From positions 1 through 29,809 of the forward strand of contig QXVZ01002503.1 of NCBI GenBank assembly GCA_008931825.1: DNA of 29,809 bases, written 5' to 3'. Below, one piece after another: positions 11,352 to 22,223 of this stretch. The notes under the pieces were generated by a model, which saw nothing but the letters and a program-made list of their open reading frames with translations, did no database searches and was not told the DNA's origin. Source of the stretch: Phallusia fumigata. Taxonomy: Eukaryota; Chordata; Ascidiacea; Phlebobranchia; Ascidiidae. The stretch's first letter is position 1. The number at the start of each line of letters is the position of its first letter. Made by a program: the position numbers and the translations under genes.

Positions 11352-11864
11352 TGCTGGCAAAGTATTTAAATCAGTATTTTTTGTATTTGTCAATTCGTCT
11401 AGTTTCCGTACGATGCTTGTAAACGTTCCTTTCTTTCTCGTAATTTTTTGTACCGATTCGCAAGCACTTAAGTAATAAGGTGAACTGTTTATGAAAGTAA
11501 ACAATGTGTGTTGCGAAAATAACCCACGACCACTCAAGCGGTCTTGAGCTTTGGTTTTAGCTCACAGTTGCACCAACAGTGTTGCATGTGACTGCCAGCA
11601 AAGTTCGCACAAAGAAGATAAAACAAAGACCGACGTTGTAACCGGTTTAAACGAACCGTTGGAGGGAGCCTCTAAGTCCGTAATTTACACAAATTAAGAC
11701 TTACATATCCAATATTTTATCAAGCACAAAAGCTGGGCTCGATTCCAACCTCAGCCAACCATCAGCAATTTTGTAGGATGATCTACAGCGAAAACGTCAG
11801 CATTTTATTGCCACAAAGCCACAAGCTATAGACAAACACAAGACACAATCTAGTGACAAACCAC
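11352..11864 (+). other. 3' flank of paralog A, homologous to that of B
   Basis: This 3' UTR and downstream stretch matches 17172-17662 after paralog B in several blocks (for example CTGCCAGCAAAGTTCG and GCTGGGCTCGATTCCAACCT). It shows the tandem duplication unit reached well beyond the stop codon. No gene is seen in it. Confidence 0.55.
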
Positions 11865-11870
11865 AATAAA
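11865..11870 (+). terminator. Candidate polyadenylation signal of paralog A
   Basis: AATAAA about 510 bp after the stop. An AATAAA at the equivalent place follows paralog B. The long 3' UTR makes this tentative; a nearer non-canonical signal could be used. Confidence 0.4.
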
Positions 11871-12849
11871 ACTCCTTCAGCGGGTCCCCGGTAAAAAAAT
11901 TCCACATATTTCGACAAACAAAAGTAATGTGCAAAAACCTTTGATTCAGTCGTAGTAAGTTTGTTTCGTCTATGAATTGAAGTGTTTTTTCAATAACACG
12001 AAACTGGGGCCAAAAGCCCTATGGTACATCAGCAGGGAGACTCTCGCATGCAAAAGGATCGGTGACAATCTAGCAAAACTTAATACTTCATCAGAAAAAA
12101 GACAATCGACGCCAGCAGCGAATGACAAATTACAAGATATAATAGTTAACAAAACTTTTGTAGAGTTTTTAAAAACGGAGAGTTGTTAAAACATGACATA
12201 TTTCGCAACACCGGTTTATGATGTTGTCTATGTATAGTGATTGGACACCAATATCGTTTAAGCAAACACATACGACGAGTGAATTTGACTCATCCGTTTT
12301 GTTAACCACTTTGCAAGTTTTTGACATGTTGTAGAAAAGATACCGATGCACCAACACATCAATCAATCTTCAAGGACAAAACACGTGCATTTGACGGAAG
12401 CATCACAACTTTTCACGTTCAAAGGAAGAAAGGCCACATAGAGTAGTAATAATATCACATGTAAACCGTTTGACTTTAACTCAAAATGTTGTGTTTCTTT
12501 TCATATGACCTGATTACCAAACGGACAAAGTGTATTCGTGTAGAATGCAAAATAGTGCATGTACACTTTGACATTCTAGACCAGTGCAGTTATTTTAGGT
12601 TTTCTATTCGAACTGAACACAACGACGAATTTGAGCTTGGTATTAACAAAATATATGGTGCACTTTATGTTGTTGCGGCGAAATTAAACCAAAAAACTCT
12701 GTAGGTGCGATAATTAGTAGCCCATAACTTCGAAAATGCCACAAAAATGTCCAAATCAAATATTATGGTAACACTGGTTACATAGAATTCTAAAAGGAAA
12801 ACATAAGTAAATTTCACAAAAACCAGATAAAAAGATGAGAAAAACAAAC
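11871..12849. other. Spacer between duplication units A and B, no gene recognised
   Basis: About 1 kb. The first part still shows homology to the flank of B; from about 12.0 kb the sequence is unique in the window. ORFs at 11977-12189 and 12486-12704 lack splice context, signal peptides or recognisable motifs, and I do not call them genes. Confidence 0.4.
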
Positions 12850-13311
12850 AGGACAAGTCTTGTTCTCATGACACATGGGGTGACCCACACCACACAAGTT
12901 ATCCTTGTGACAATATATTATTTCTTTAACGTGGCGCAAGTGAAACATGATCATCTGTTGAATGTAACGATGTTCACAAAATACATACACATCGTCTATG
13001 GCTTGCCTATGGTGACCAAGGCAGTTAAACCCGACGGTGGGTAGTGGCAAAGAATTTTGTTTCATACATATAGTTTTGACATGTTCAAAAAACCAGCAAA
13101 AAGGTAGAGCTGAGATGCGATGTCCCAAATGATGTTCCTAAATCTGTTTCTTCAAAGGTGGTTAGTATTAGCTAGCAGCTTGATACAAACCAGCTCTATA
13201 CATGTACTAATAGCGGGCAACTGTCCACGCATACTTTGAAGAAAATATATCATAGCAACTTTTACTACAAGCAAGTAGCCTTCAGACTGCATCAGCTGGT
13301 TTGCTGGAAAT
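12850..13311 (+). promoter_or_regulatory. Upstream region of paralog B
   Basis: Homologous to 6073-6493. The AAAATATAT TATA-like sequence is at 13242-13250, here 62 bp before the ATG because of about 19 extra bases in the leader. The promoter role is inferred. Confidence 0.5.
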
Positions 13312-16300
13312 ATGGCAACAACGAAGTGGCTGATTTTGCTCATTGGTTGTGTTCTGCACGTCGATGGGCAAGGAACCGGTAATATGAATTAAGTTGTTTC
13401 TACCCTGTTTACCACCATGGTGTGTTTAACTGCATTGTGGCAGTAATGTTTCGTCTTATTAAGTCAATACTTATTTAGGGGCTTTTCTACTGTTAATGAG
13501 AACCTGCTGCGTCATAACTGGCGTAAAGTACAATAATGTTTTGACATTATTTTGACATTATTCTTTTTATCAAGAAAACGCAATCCGCAAACCTTTTGGC
13601 ATTTTAAAAACAAAACGGCAAAAGCAAATTTAAAGAAAAAAGTATGTAGGAAAAAAGTAGATTTCACATTATCTATTTTAGAGGAATGTCAGATAATTAC
13701 TACCTGACATGCTGAGGCAACTGAAACGTTTCAATGCCGCCTTTATACAACTTCGACAAAAACATTAGCACTGTTTTCTGTATGCCATAAAAGTGATTTT
13801 AAACAAAAACAAATAGTCGCCAACAACTGAAACAAAACGTAGTTGCGACCCGTTGTCAAAATCGATAACAAAAGATATGTTACAGTTTTGGAAGCACCAA
13901 CAATCTACTGGTCAATGGACACAATAGAAGGAGACAGACTGATACCGGATATCGGAGACACAACAAATTGGAGTGGAGACCTATCCACTCTTAGCGACTG
14001 TAAGTCCGAAACATATTGTATTTATGGGCAGTAAACCGCCTCGTTTTTGTTTGTAATTCCTAACATTAAATGTCTGCTGTTGAACCGGATGATTCCTGTC
14101 TAATTAAACATGTGAAATAGGACACAAACAAGTTTTTGCAGTTACTCTTAAGTGTAGACAATTTTTCAGCCGAAAATCAAATCTTTTTACCGGATTGAAC
14201 TAGTCTAGTGCTTATATTAGAATAAGTTTGTTTAAACACCACGTTAATGCACTGAACGCGCAACATTAACTAAATTTTAAAATGTGCTTTCAAAAACTAA
14301 CAAACAAAATACTAAACTTTCTAAAAACATTTGAAATGAGATTTGTGTTTGAAGACAAATAAACAAATCGGTTATTTGGCAGTTATACAAGGCTCAAATT
14401 ATAGGCAGTAAATCGAAATCTTAATAGGAAGATACAAGCCAGTACTTGTGTGTAAAACATATTCTACGTTTCGACAAACGCTGCTGTCATCATCAGGAAC
14501 ATATTTTACACACAAGTACTGGCTTGTATCTTCCTATTAAGAATATTTAAAACCGTGAATTGTGTACCTACGAATAAATCTTATTGTTTAAGTTGAAGTG
14601 GATGGCTATCACCTCAATGGTTTGCGTCTCGGGAACGAAACCAGCGTAGCTGATAAGTTGGTCGACACTGAAAATGAATGTTTGTTTACTCCGTCACTGT
14701 GCACTGATGGTGAGTGAGGCCGATGTAGCTTTTAGCGCGTACGCTTTCTTCCAATTAAAACTTCTCACACTTTACACCCACAGCACATGCCATTAAACTG
14801 AATCTTAAGCTGCCAATTTACTCAATTCTACAAATATATCATTCTACTGTCATTAGCGACAAAGAGGTCTCACAGAAGTAAAAATTATATCTGTTTAAAT
14901 CAATAAGGCTATATATAAAGTCACAACATTACTGTTAGATATCTCTAGCTTGCATTTGTAACTGCAAAATCTGATAGCTTTTTTTTAAAGTTGAACCGTT
15001 GCTTTTGCAGGTTTGACAGTTGCAATGTGGCTAAACCTAGAAGGATGGTCAAATTTAACGCGCTCAATATTCAGATCAGGAGTAATTGGAATTAGACAGC
15101 CTGGAATCGCCATATATCCCGATTCTCTAGACGTTAATAGTTTCTCAGCGGCTGTGCTACTGCCAAACGGTAACACAGTGTATCATAACTGGCGTTAGGA
15201 GTTATTTTTTTTCTTACCATACCAGCACCGGTCAGATTATCAAACGGGATCGCTTGGCCTTTACCAAAAAAAACGTAGAGGTTGCAAAATGTGAAATCGA
15301 AGTAGTATTGCATGCATAGAATAGTAACACTACTGTGCCATCAGCAACATATCTTTTCGCTCATTTAAAGACCAAAAGTATGAAGCTTCAATAAGTAGAG
15401 ACACCGTGGGATTAAATCGATGGACGCATGTCACCGTCACTTGGTCACAAACCAACGGAATCAAGGTTGGCGAAAAAACGTTACTTTACAAACGTATTTA
15501 TTCAAAATCACTGGGGGCTCAACATGGTATTAACGAATCATGTTTCTGTAGGACCTGTTAACAAACTTTCGCGGGAATATTTTGATAAACTGTTTTAAAA
15601 TTACATAAATGCACTACACCTGAAAAGGTATTTACCACTGGCTCGATAAAAAATTTGGGATGTCTGAAAATGTAAACAACTATTTGAGACATCAAATCAA
15701 AATGTTACAACATCAAATCAGTGGAGACCTCCGCGATTTTAAATAATCTCGTCATTTCAGATATACATCAATGGAACTGAGGCTGCAGTTTACACTAATG
15801 GCCCAACGGTCGTAACCCAAACAGCGTTAATGACTCCAAGACTTCCACTTAGATTTGGGCTTACAAATGTTATTATAGTCATGGATGAAGTAAAGGTCTG
15901 GTATAAGGAACTCACACCAAGCGAGGTCGCTCTGGCGCCCACTGCTGGTGTGCAAACTGGTGAGTATGGGTGGAAACCAGGGTGAAAGATTGGTGCCGTT
16001 GGGAGTGAACAGTTCTACAAGATGCAAAATACTTAACACAAGGGACTACGTTTTTGCAACTAAGCTTTCACACGTAAATACAGTTTCTAGAATACCCGAT
16101 TTGTTACAAAAACCAGTAAAACCAGATTTTAATCGACTTGAAAATAATCCTCTAACGATAATTAATTAACGTTTAAAGGCAGTGAACATCTACAAATTAT
16201 CGGAGTTTGACATAGACCCTTTCGTCGTTTAGTCATTGGCTGAATCAATATTTGACTACCCAATTTTATACTACCCAGCTACAACTGCTTCTGCCACGAC

Positions 16301-17171
16301 AACGTCCACTGAACCTCCAACTAATCCCGCAACTCAACCTCCAACCAACCCTGTGACCACATCCCCCTGCCCTACAACTTCAACACGTTAGTTATAATAC
16401 ACTTGTTTGCAAAAACGTAAAAACCAACGGTAAACAATGGCAGCCACCGCACACAGTTTTTAATCTTCAAAAATGCGACAAAATTGGGATTTAAAACAAA
16501 CAGAAGATGGAGAGGTCTTGTTGATGGAAACCATTATGTTGCTAAAGTGGCACCTGGTCGATATGTGTCAACACTTAAAAATATTGAAATCGTAATAATC
16601 TCACGATTTTTGCAATGAAAATAGCAATAATTTTAACCCAAGATGGAAACTAACAAATTTTTTATGAGTCTACATGGATCTGACACAATTGCCTGGGTTA
16701 AATTCAACAAAAATGAACAGGCTTTATACTTTTTTTTGCAGAAACGTGCCCGACCACACAATGTCCCACCACTACAACTGAAGTTAACACAGGAGGTACG
16801 TTCCCTTACTAGAACCAGGTCATTATCTCTTGCAACACAAATATAGAAAATATAACAGAAAATTGTGAAATTTTTATCTAACACTGAATGAAAGTTATAA
16901 TAATACGTCTGGACCATATTTAAAGGAACTATAAATATTAGTTGGTGTTTTTCGTTTAGACAAAAAACTTGTTTAAACAACTACTTGTTAAACGAAATGT
17001 TTTTTTTTTGCAGGGGGTTTGACAACTTGTTGCATTTTGGCAATAGTTTTCGGCATATTGGCCTTGATTCTACTATTTATTTGCATCATTCTCTGTGTCA
17101 TGATGTGTCGTGGAAAACAATCAGGAAGTTTAAATATTACGAGAACAGAATCAGCAAGCAATTCACTTTAA
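13312..17171 (+). CDS. Paralog B: LamG-like domain, short mucin stalk, single-pass membrane glycoprotein (356 aa)
   Basis: Exons: 13312-13378, 13886-13999, 14593-14709, 15011-15169, 15371-15465, 15761-15959, 16279-16386, 16742-16795 and 17014-17171, with the same splice phases as A. The signal peptide is MATTKWLILLIGCVLHVDG; the LamG-like region covers residues 23-250; the stalk (251-304) has only two PPTNPATQ-type units. The transmembrane helix and tail (305-356) are nearly identical to A. Exon 6 is one codon shorter than in A and C and differs in a cluster (GPTVVTQTALMTPRL), removing the NET sequon present in A. Exon 3 differs from A and C at ADKLVDTENE. Intron and flank homology make B the sister of A, so the exon differences are unexpected. 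It is likely a cell-surface binding protein; its ligand is unknown. Confidence 0.85.
14419..14542. repeat. Long perfect inverted repeat (39-bp arms) in intron 2 of paralog B
   Basis: Arms 14419-14457 and 14504-14542 are exact reverse complements, separated by 46 bp. Seven further base pairs form next to the loop if read on the minus strand. The insert is absent from intron 2 of A and C, which suggests a mobile foldback or retroelement remnant. Confidence 0.85.
14419..14542 (-). ncRNA. Candidate type I hammerhead ribozyme capping the hairpin
   Basis: On the minus strand, the 32 apical bases (plus 14496-14465) read CUGAUGA, then a stem-loop closed by GACA/UGUC, then GAAA, then CGUA. These are the hammerhead conserved core boxes in the right order. 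The flanks pair directly next to the core as stem I (46 pairs, two of them G-U wobbles only on this strand). Stem III would be only ACGU, a self-complementary form known from dimeric hammerheads in retroelements. The predicted cut lies between plus positions 14465 and 14464, after GUA. An extra U precedes stem II. Activity is unproven. Confidence 0.5.
16314..16361 (+). repeat. Coding 24-bp minisatellite, two units, in paralog B stalk
   Basis: Two units encode PPTNPATQ and PPTNPVTT. The exon is 48 bp shorter than its counterpart in A, exactly two units. Confidence 0.8.
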
Positions 17172-17662
17172 TGCTGGCAAAATATTTAAATCAGTATTTT
17201 GTATTTGTCAGTTCGCAAACTATCTAGTTTCCGCACGATGCTTGTAAACGTCCCTTTTTATGTCGTAGTTTTTGTACCGAATTGCATGCACTTGAGTAAT
17301 AAGTGTTTCATAAAGTGAACAATTAACGTTACAAGAGCTTTGGTTTTAGCTTACAGTTGCACAAACTTTGGTCTATGGGACTGCCAGCAAAGTTCGTTTC
17401 GTAGACAGAAATAAACACCAACGTTGTAACCAGTTCAAACGAACTGTTAGAGGGATCCCTTACAATCGTAGTTTTACATAAATTGAGACTCACATATCCA
17501 ATATCTTAACAAGCACAAAAGCTGGGCTCGATTCCAACCTCAGTGAAGCCATATTCTCAACCATCAGCAATTTTGTAAGATAATTTACAGCGAAAAAAGC
17601 ATCAGGATTTAATTGCGACAAAGGCGACCACAAGACACAAACGCAATCTGTACTGAAACCTT

Positions 17663-17668
17663 AATAAA
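17663..17668 (+). terminator. Candidate polyadenylation signal of paralog B
   Basis: AATAAA about 490 bp after the stop, at the position equivalent to the signal after A. Tentative because of the distance. Confidence 0.4.
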
Positions 17669-17852
17669 TCTCCTCCAGCATTTTCCCGGTAAATAAATCC
17701 CTATTCACATATTTAGAAAAACGAAAGTATTGTGCGAGAAACAGTCATAGTTGGTCGCGGATTTTCCGGGGGACGCTTGAAGCGGCAGGGGGCTTCACAT
17801 CAGCAGTGTGGTTGCGGGAACGCGGCGGCAAAACTTTGCTGGTACGTTAAGT

Positions 17853-18045
17853 AGTGGCAACATTACAACTGAATTCCATCGAGCAGCACAACAACTCCAC
17901 ACACGCGAGGGTTGTGTTCTGACATAAGACCACGCGCACAAAACGTCATGCCAGTTGCGGGCGGGTGACCCACGCATATGGGGGTGGCTCTATATTTTAA
18001 TCCCTATGCTTCGGGATGCTTCAGTTTGTTTGCAGGGATACCACG
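17853..18045 (+). promoter_or_regulatory. Upstream region of paralog C with TATA box
   Basis: A TATATTTTAA box at 17991-18000 lies 46 bp before the ATG. Upstream blocks CGCGCACAAAACGTC (from 17933) and TGACCCACGCA followed by TGGGGGTGG (to 17987) are repeated at 24114-24169. This promoter type is unrelated to that of A and B. A pyrimidine-rich TTTGTTTGCAG ends at 18035, ten bases before the ATG, and looks like a splice acceptor. Confidence 0.6.
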
Positions 18046-21000
18046 ATGACGAAGTATATGATTCTGCTTCTTGGCTATGTTCTGCAGGTCGGTGGCCAAG
18101 TAGGAAACGGTAAGTTTAAATTAATTAACTTTTACTCTCGTGTGCAAATTTAGTGTATTAAATTGAATTTTGACAGTAACCTAAATTCTAAGCTATATTT
18201 TGCAACCGGAAGTTTATTGATTTTTCGAGCATTTCGCGACATTGTTTTCCGTTTATCTGTAACATTATCCAACAAACACATAACACGCAAGTTACTGCCT
18301 GCCACAAAAGTGTTTCGAAACTAAAAACAGATTGTGTTTGCGCATAGTTACAAAACCATTGGCGCCTTGCATACTCACATGAAACAATCAGACATTTTCT
18401 TGCAGTTTTAGAACCACCAACACTCTACTGGTCAATGGACACAATAGAAGGAGACAGACTGATACCAGATATCGGAGACACAACAAATTGGAGTGGAGAT
18501 CTATCCACTCTTACCAACTGTAAACCCAAAATCTTTCTTAATGTTTGTTTATCTTTTATTGCTATCCGCAAAAGTGTTTCTCTGGCTTATATTGTGTACA
18601 AACAAGTCTTCATTGCAACCTTGAAGTGTAGTAAGGCCTTGGGTTTATAAAACTCTTGCGACCATAAATCAATCATTTTTTTAAAAACCCAACCTGTCCA
18701 CTCGGTCCGCACAAAAATGTGAGTATTAAAGCCATTGCCTTTGGGTAACTGCCAAGTTCATATATTGGTGATTTGGAATATAAAAGCGCAAAATTGTCTG
18801 TATTTATACTTTCGAAAAAAAACTGCCTTCCATTCAAAATATGCTCAAACATATTGGATTAATAAAGAGATGTTGTAATAGTTGAAGTGGATGGCTATCA
18901 CCTCAATGGTTTGCGTCTCGGGAACGAAACCAGCGTAGCTGATAACTTGGCCAACAGAGAAAACGAGTGTTTATTCACTCCGTCACTGTGCCGAGATGGT
19001 AAGTGCAGACAATGGGCCTTTAAATGTGCACGCTTTTAAACGTCCACTTTATATCCTTTACACCCACACACACATCATATAGCACCGACCATAAGCTGCA
19101 TCTGAAATTATGCATTTGCCAGTTTCTTCAAGCATGCGAGATATTTTTACTAGCACTAACATTTGCGTCAAAAATAACTCACATACGAAAATTTTTGTTT
19201 TGCAAATTCATCCAAAGAAAATACATCTTTAGTTTTGCAAATACTTCCAAAATACATCTACCTGTTTTGTTTTTCATTCATAAATATGATTTACGAAAAC
19301 ATCTATTTACAATACAACTATAGCTTATTTGTAGCTTGCACTGTCACTGCAGAAATTGAAAGCTGTGTTTTCGCAGGTTTGACGGTTGCAATGTGGCTAA
19401 ACCTAGAAGGATGGTCTAACTTGATTTCATCAATATTCAGATCAGGAATAATTGGAATAGGACAGGCCGGGATTGCAATATATCCCGATTTTCTAGATGT
19501 AAATAGTTTCTCAGCGGCTGTTCTACTCCCAAATGGTAACGCAGTGTATAAGGAGTGTTTTGTCATNTACTTCCAAAATACATCTACCTGTTTTATTTTT
19601 CATTCATAAATATGATTTACGAAAACATCTATTTACAATACAACTATAGCTTATTTCTAGCTTGCATATGTCACTGCAAAAATTGAAAGCTGTGTTTTCG
19701 CAGGTTTGACCGTTGCAATGTGGCTAAACCTAGAAGGATGGTCGAACTTGATTCAATCAATATTCAGATCAGGAGTAATTGGAATAAGACAGGCCGGGAT
19801 TGCAATATATCCCGATTTTATTGATGTTAATAGTTTCTCAGCGGCTGTTCTACTCCCAAACGGTAACACAGTGTATAAGGAGTGTTTTGTCGTAATATAG
19901 TGCCGTATAGATTTTCCAATCGTAAATATCACAAATCCGCAAAGCGACTTTATCGGTTATAAAATAAATGAAATTTAAGTCATAAAAAGCCATTTTATGC
20001 CTATATATTGCCACGCTTTAAAATAAAACCATCAAATTACTATCGTATAAGCAGTAATTTATTCTTAATTCAAAGGCCAAAAGTATGAAGCTTCCGTAAG
20101 CAGAGACACCGTGGGATTAAATCAATGGACGCATTTCACCGTCACTTGGTCACAAACCAACGGAATCAAGGTTGGCGAAAAAATGTATTTCTGCCAACAC
20201 CACTAAGGTCACATAGAGCGGAGCTTACTAAATTTTTGGTCTGCGACCCCTTTCAATTTCTAAAAATTTCCGTGACTCCAACGTTTGACATAAAAAGGTT
20301 GAAAGAGCACTTCTAGAAAGCTTACTTACGCAACACTTGGGAAATTGGTGTACTCGCGACCTATAGTTTGGGAAGCTCTGACATAGACCTTACCTTGAAA
20401 CCTGTGCCTTTAAGAGGGTCTGAATTATGTATCTTAGATATCCATTTAAATTTGATGAGAAAACACAAACACCTAAGCAAAAGGCCCAAGATTGCGTCAA
20501 GGTTTAAAAAAATCGCTATTGCAGATATACATCAATGGAACTGAGGCTGCAGTTTACACTAACGGCCCAAGTGTTGGCACCGAAACAGTGTCCGCGTCTC
20601 CTAGGATTCTTCCACTTAGATTTGGGATTAGAAATGTTATCATAGTCATGGATGAAGTGAAGGTCTGGTATAAGGAACTCACACCAAGCGAGGTCGCTCT
20701 GGCGCCCACTGCTGGTGTGCAAACTGGTGGGTATTGGGCAACAGCAGGATGGACCGAACTCTTAATTTGTCTGAATGTAATGTAAAGAACCTAAAGGTAT
20801 TTTGGGCAACGGTTCACAGGTATAAACATCAGTTTAATAAAATACTTGAATTTGTTCAAACAATTAGGTCCCTATACCAGACCATCGCCTTTAAACATTT
20901 AAGGATGTGTGAAAAAAATCAATAAGTTTAACAAAAAATTGACAGGTAACAAAAGTTGTCGCATATACTTCGCAGCTTCAACCGCCTCTGCCACTACAAG

Positions 21001-22155
21001 TACTTCCGCAACTCAACCACCGACTAACCCTGTTGTGACGACAAAGAAAACAACCCCCTGCCCTACCACATCAACAAGTCAGTTAACAATACACTTGTTT
21101 GCCCGTAAAAACCGGCGCCTAAGCATAGGCAGGCACCGTAGAGTTCAAATCTGACAAATTAGGGGAATAAAACAAATGGTGGTGTTGAAGCCAAATGGAA
21201 AAAAAATAGTCTGATGGCTGCAGTTGTAAAACGTGCAACAATTGCAAATGCAAGCTAATGTAAAGGTTACCAAGCTCTATGACGGTACATGTTATATCAA
21301 GCGATGAAAATATGCATCAAGTTCTGCTGCTAAAGCGGAAAAATCTATCGCATTTAAAAGCAAGTAAAACAGACCCTACAGTTCATCGCAACCAACACTG
21401 ATTAAATAAAACTTTGCAAAAGTTTCTCGGTTAACATGTATTAGACGAATGTTTTTATAACGGCGACAAGGTACTTTTGGTCGGTCAGTGACCAAAATAT
21501 TTGCTTCTAAATGGTTTAGACATTAAGACGTCCTTTAAAAATCACCACCAGGTTACTTTTTGTGCAGAAACGTGCCCGACTACACAATGCTCCGTTATTG
21601 CAACAGAAGTTAACACAGGAGGTACGTACCCGTGGTGTTAAAACTTTTGGCAATACAAGGACAAACAGGTGGTGCTAAGAATCATTATTTGATAGCAAAG
21701 CTTCTGCTTTCAGGGCAGACAATTATTGCCTATGGGGATTTTCCCACTCGGATAAAGACAGTTGGTTCAGATTTCTAGCCATCCCGGATTTATTCGATGC
21801 ATGTTCTTGACATGACTTGAAATTGTTTAAAAACACGCAAAATATAAATGAGCAAAGCTCCTGAAATAAATTTTCGGGGTTGGTTTAAACAACTGCATGC
21901 ATCGGTTGGACAGGAAAATTTTTTATCTAGTCCTCAATAACAGGTGTTAAAATGAGCTTGGATCATGTTTGATAAACTACAATCGCAATTTGCAATTTTT
22001 TTGTTCAGGTAATATGAAATAGTTAAAAAAATTGAATTGTTTCATTTGCGTTTGCAGGCTGGACAACTTTTTGCATCCTGTCAATAGTTTTAGACACATT
22101 GATACTTATTCTATTGATTATACTCGGTATCACGATGTATCGAAGTCGATTGTGA
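18046..22155 (+). CDS. Paralog C: LamG-like domain, mucin stalk, single-pass membrane glycoprotein with a very short tail (334 aa)
   Basis: Exons: 18046-18109, 18406-18519, 18882-18998, exon 4 (19377-19535 or 19704-19862, see the N at 19567), 20076-20170, 20525-20726, 20976-21077, 21568-21621 and 22058-22155. The phases match A and B. The signal peptide is MTKYMILLLGYVLQVGG; the LamG-like region is residues 22-250; the stalk (251-302) has a single TQPPTNPV unit plus TTKKTTPCP. The transmembrane helix is WTTFCILSIVLD onward, and the tail is only about five to seven basic residues (YRSRL). Exons 2 and 3 are almost identical to A at the DNA level although the introns are unrelated. If both exon 4 copies were real and spliced together, the frame would hold (159 bp each) and the protein would be 387 aa. 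One exon 4 is more likely. Confidence 0.8.
19241..19893. repeat. Duplicated exon 4 block of paralog C around an N
   Basis: About 326 bp (19241-19566) covering the 3' end of intron 3 and exon 4 is repeated at 19568-19893, with the N at 19567 between. The copies differ at several bases, including amino-acid changes (ISSIFRSGIIGIGQAG versus IQSIFRSGVIGIRQAG, and DFL versus DFI). This is either two haplotypes laid end to end or two exon variants. Confidence 0.8.
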
Positions 22156-22217
22156 TGTAACCACCAGGAAAAACATTTATATTTGTGTCATCAAAACACC
22201 AAAACATATTCATGCCA

Positions 22218-22223
22218 ATAAAA
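22218..22223 (+). terminator. Polyadenylation signal of paralog C
   Basis: AATAAA 62 bp after the TGA stop. The D fragment breaks off at an N just before the equivalent position. Confidence 0.65.

Noticed and set aside
11735..11760. tRNA-like GGCTCGATTCCAACC, seen also near 17524
   Set aside because: It resembles a T-loop only; no A-box or acceptor stem fits around it, and the repeat is explained by the A/B duplication.
6494..22155. Identity of the array with known tunicate allorecognition or self-sterility genes
   Set aside because: Those described systems have other architectures (for example polycystin-like or fibrinogen-like, or Ig/sushi domains); nothing here matches them beyond being clustered surface proteins.
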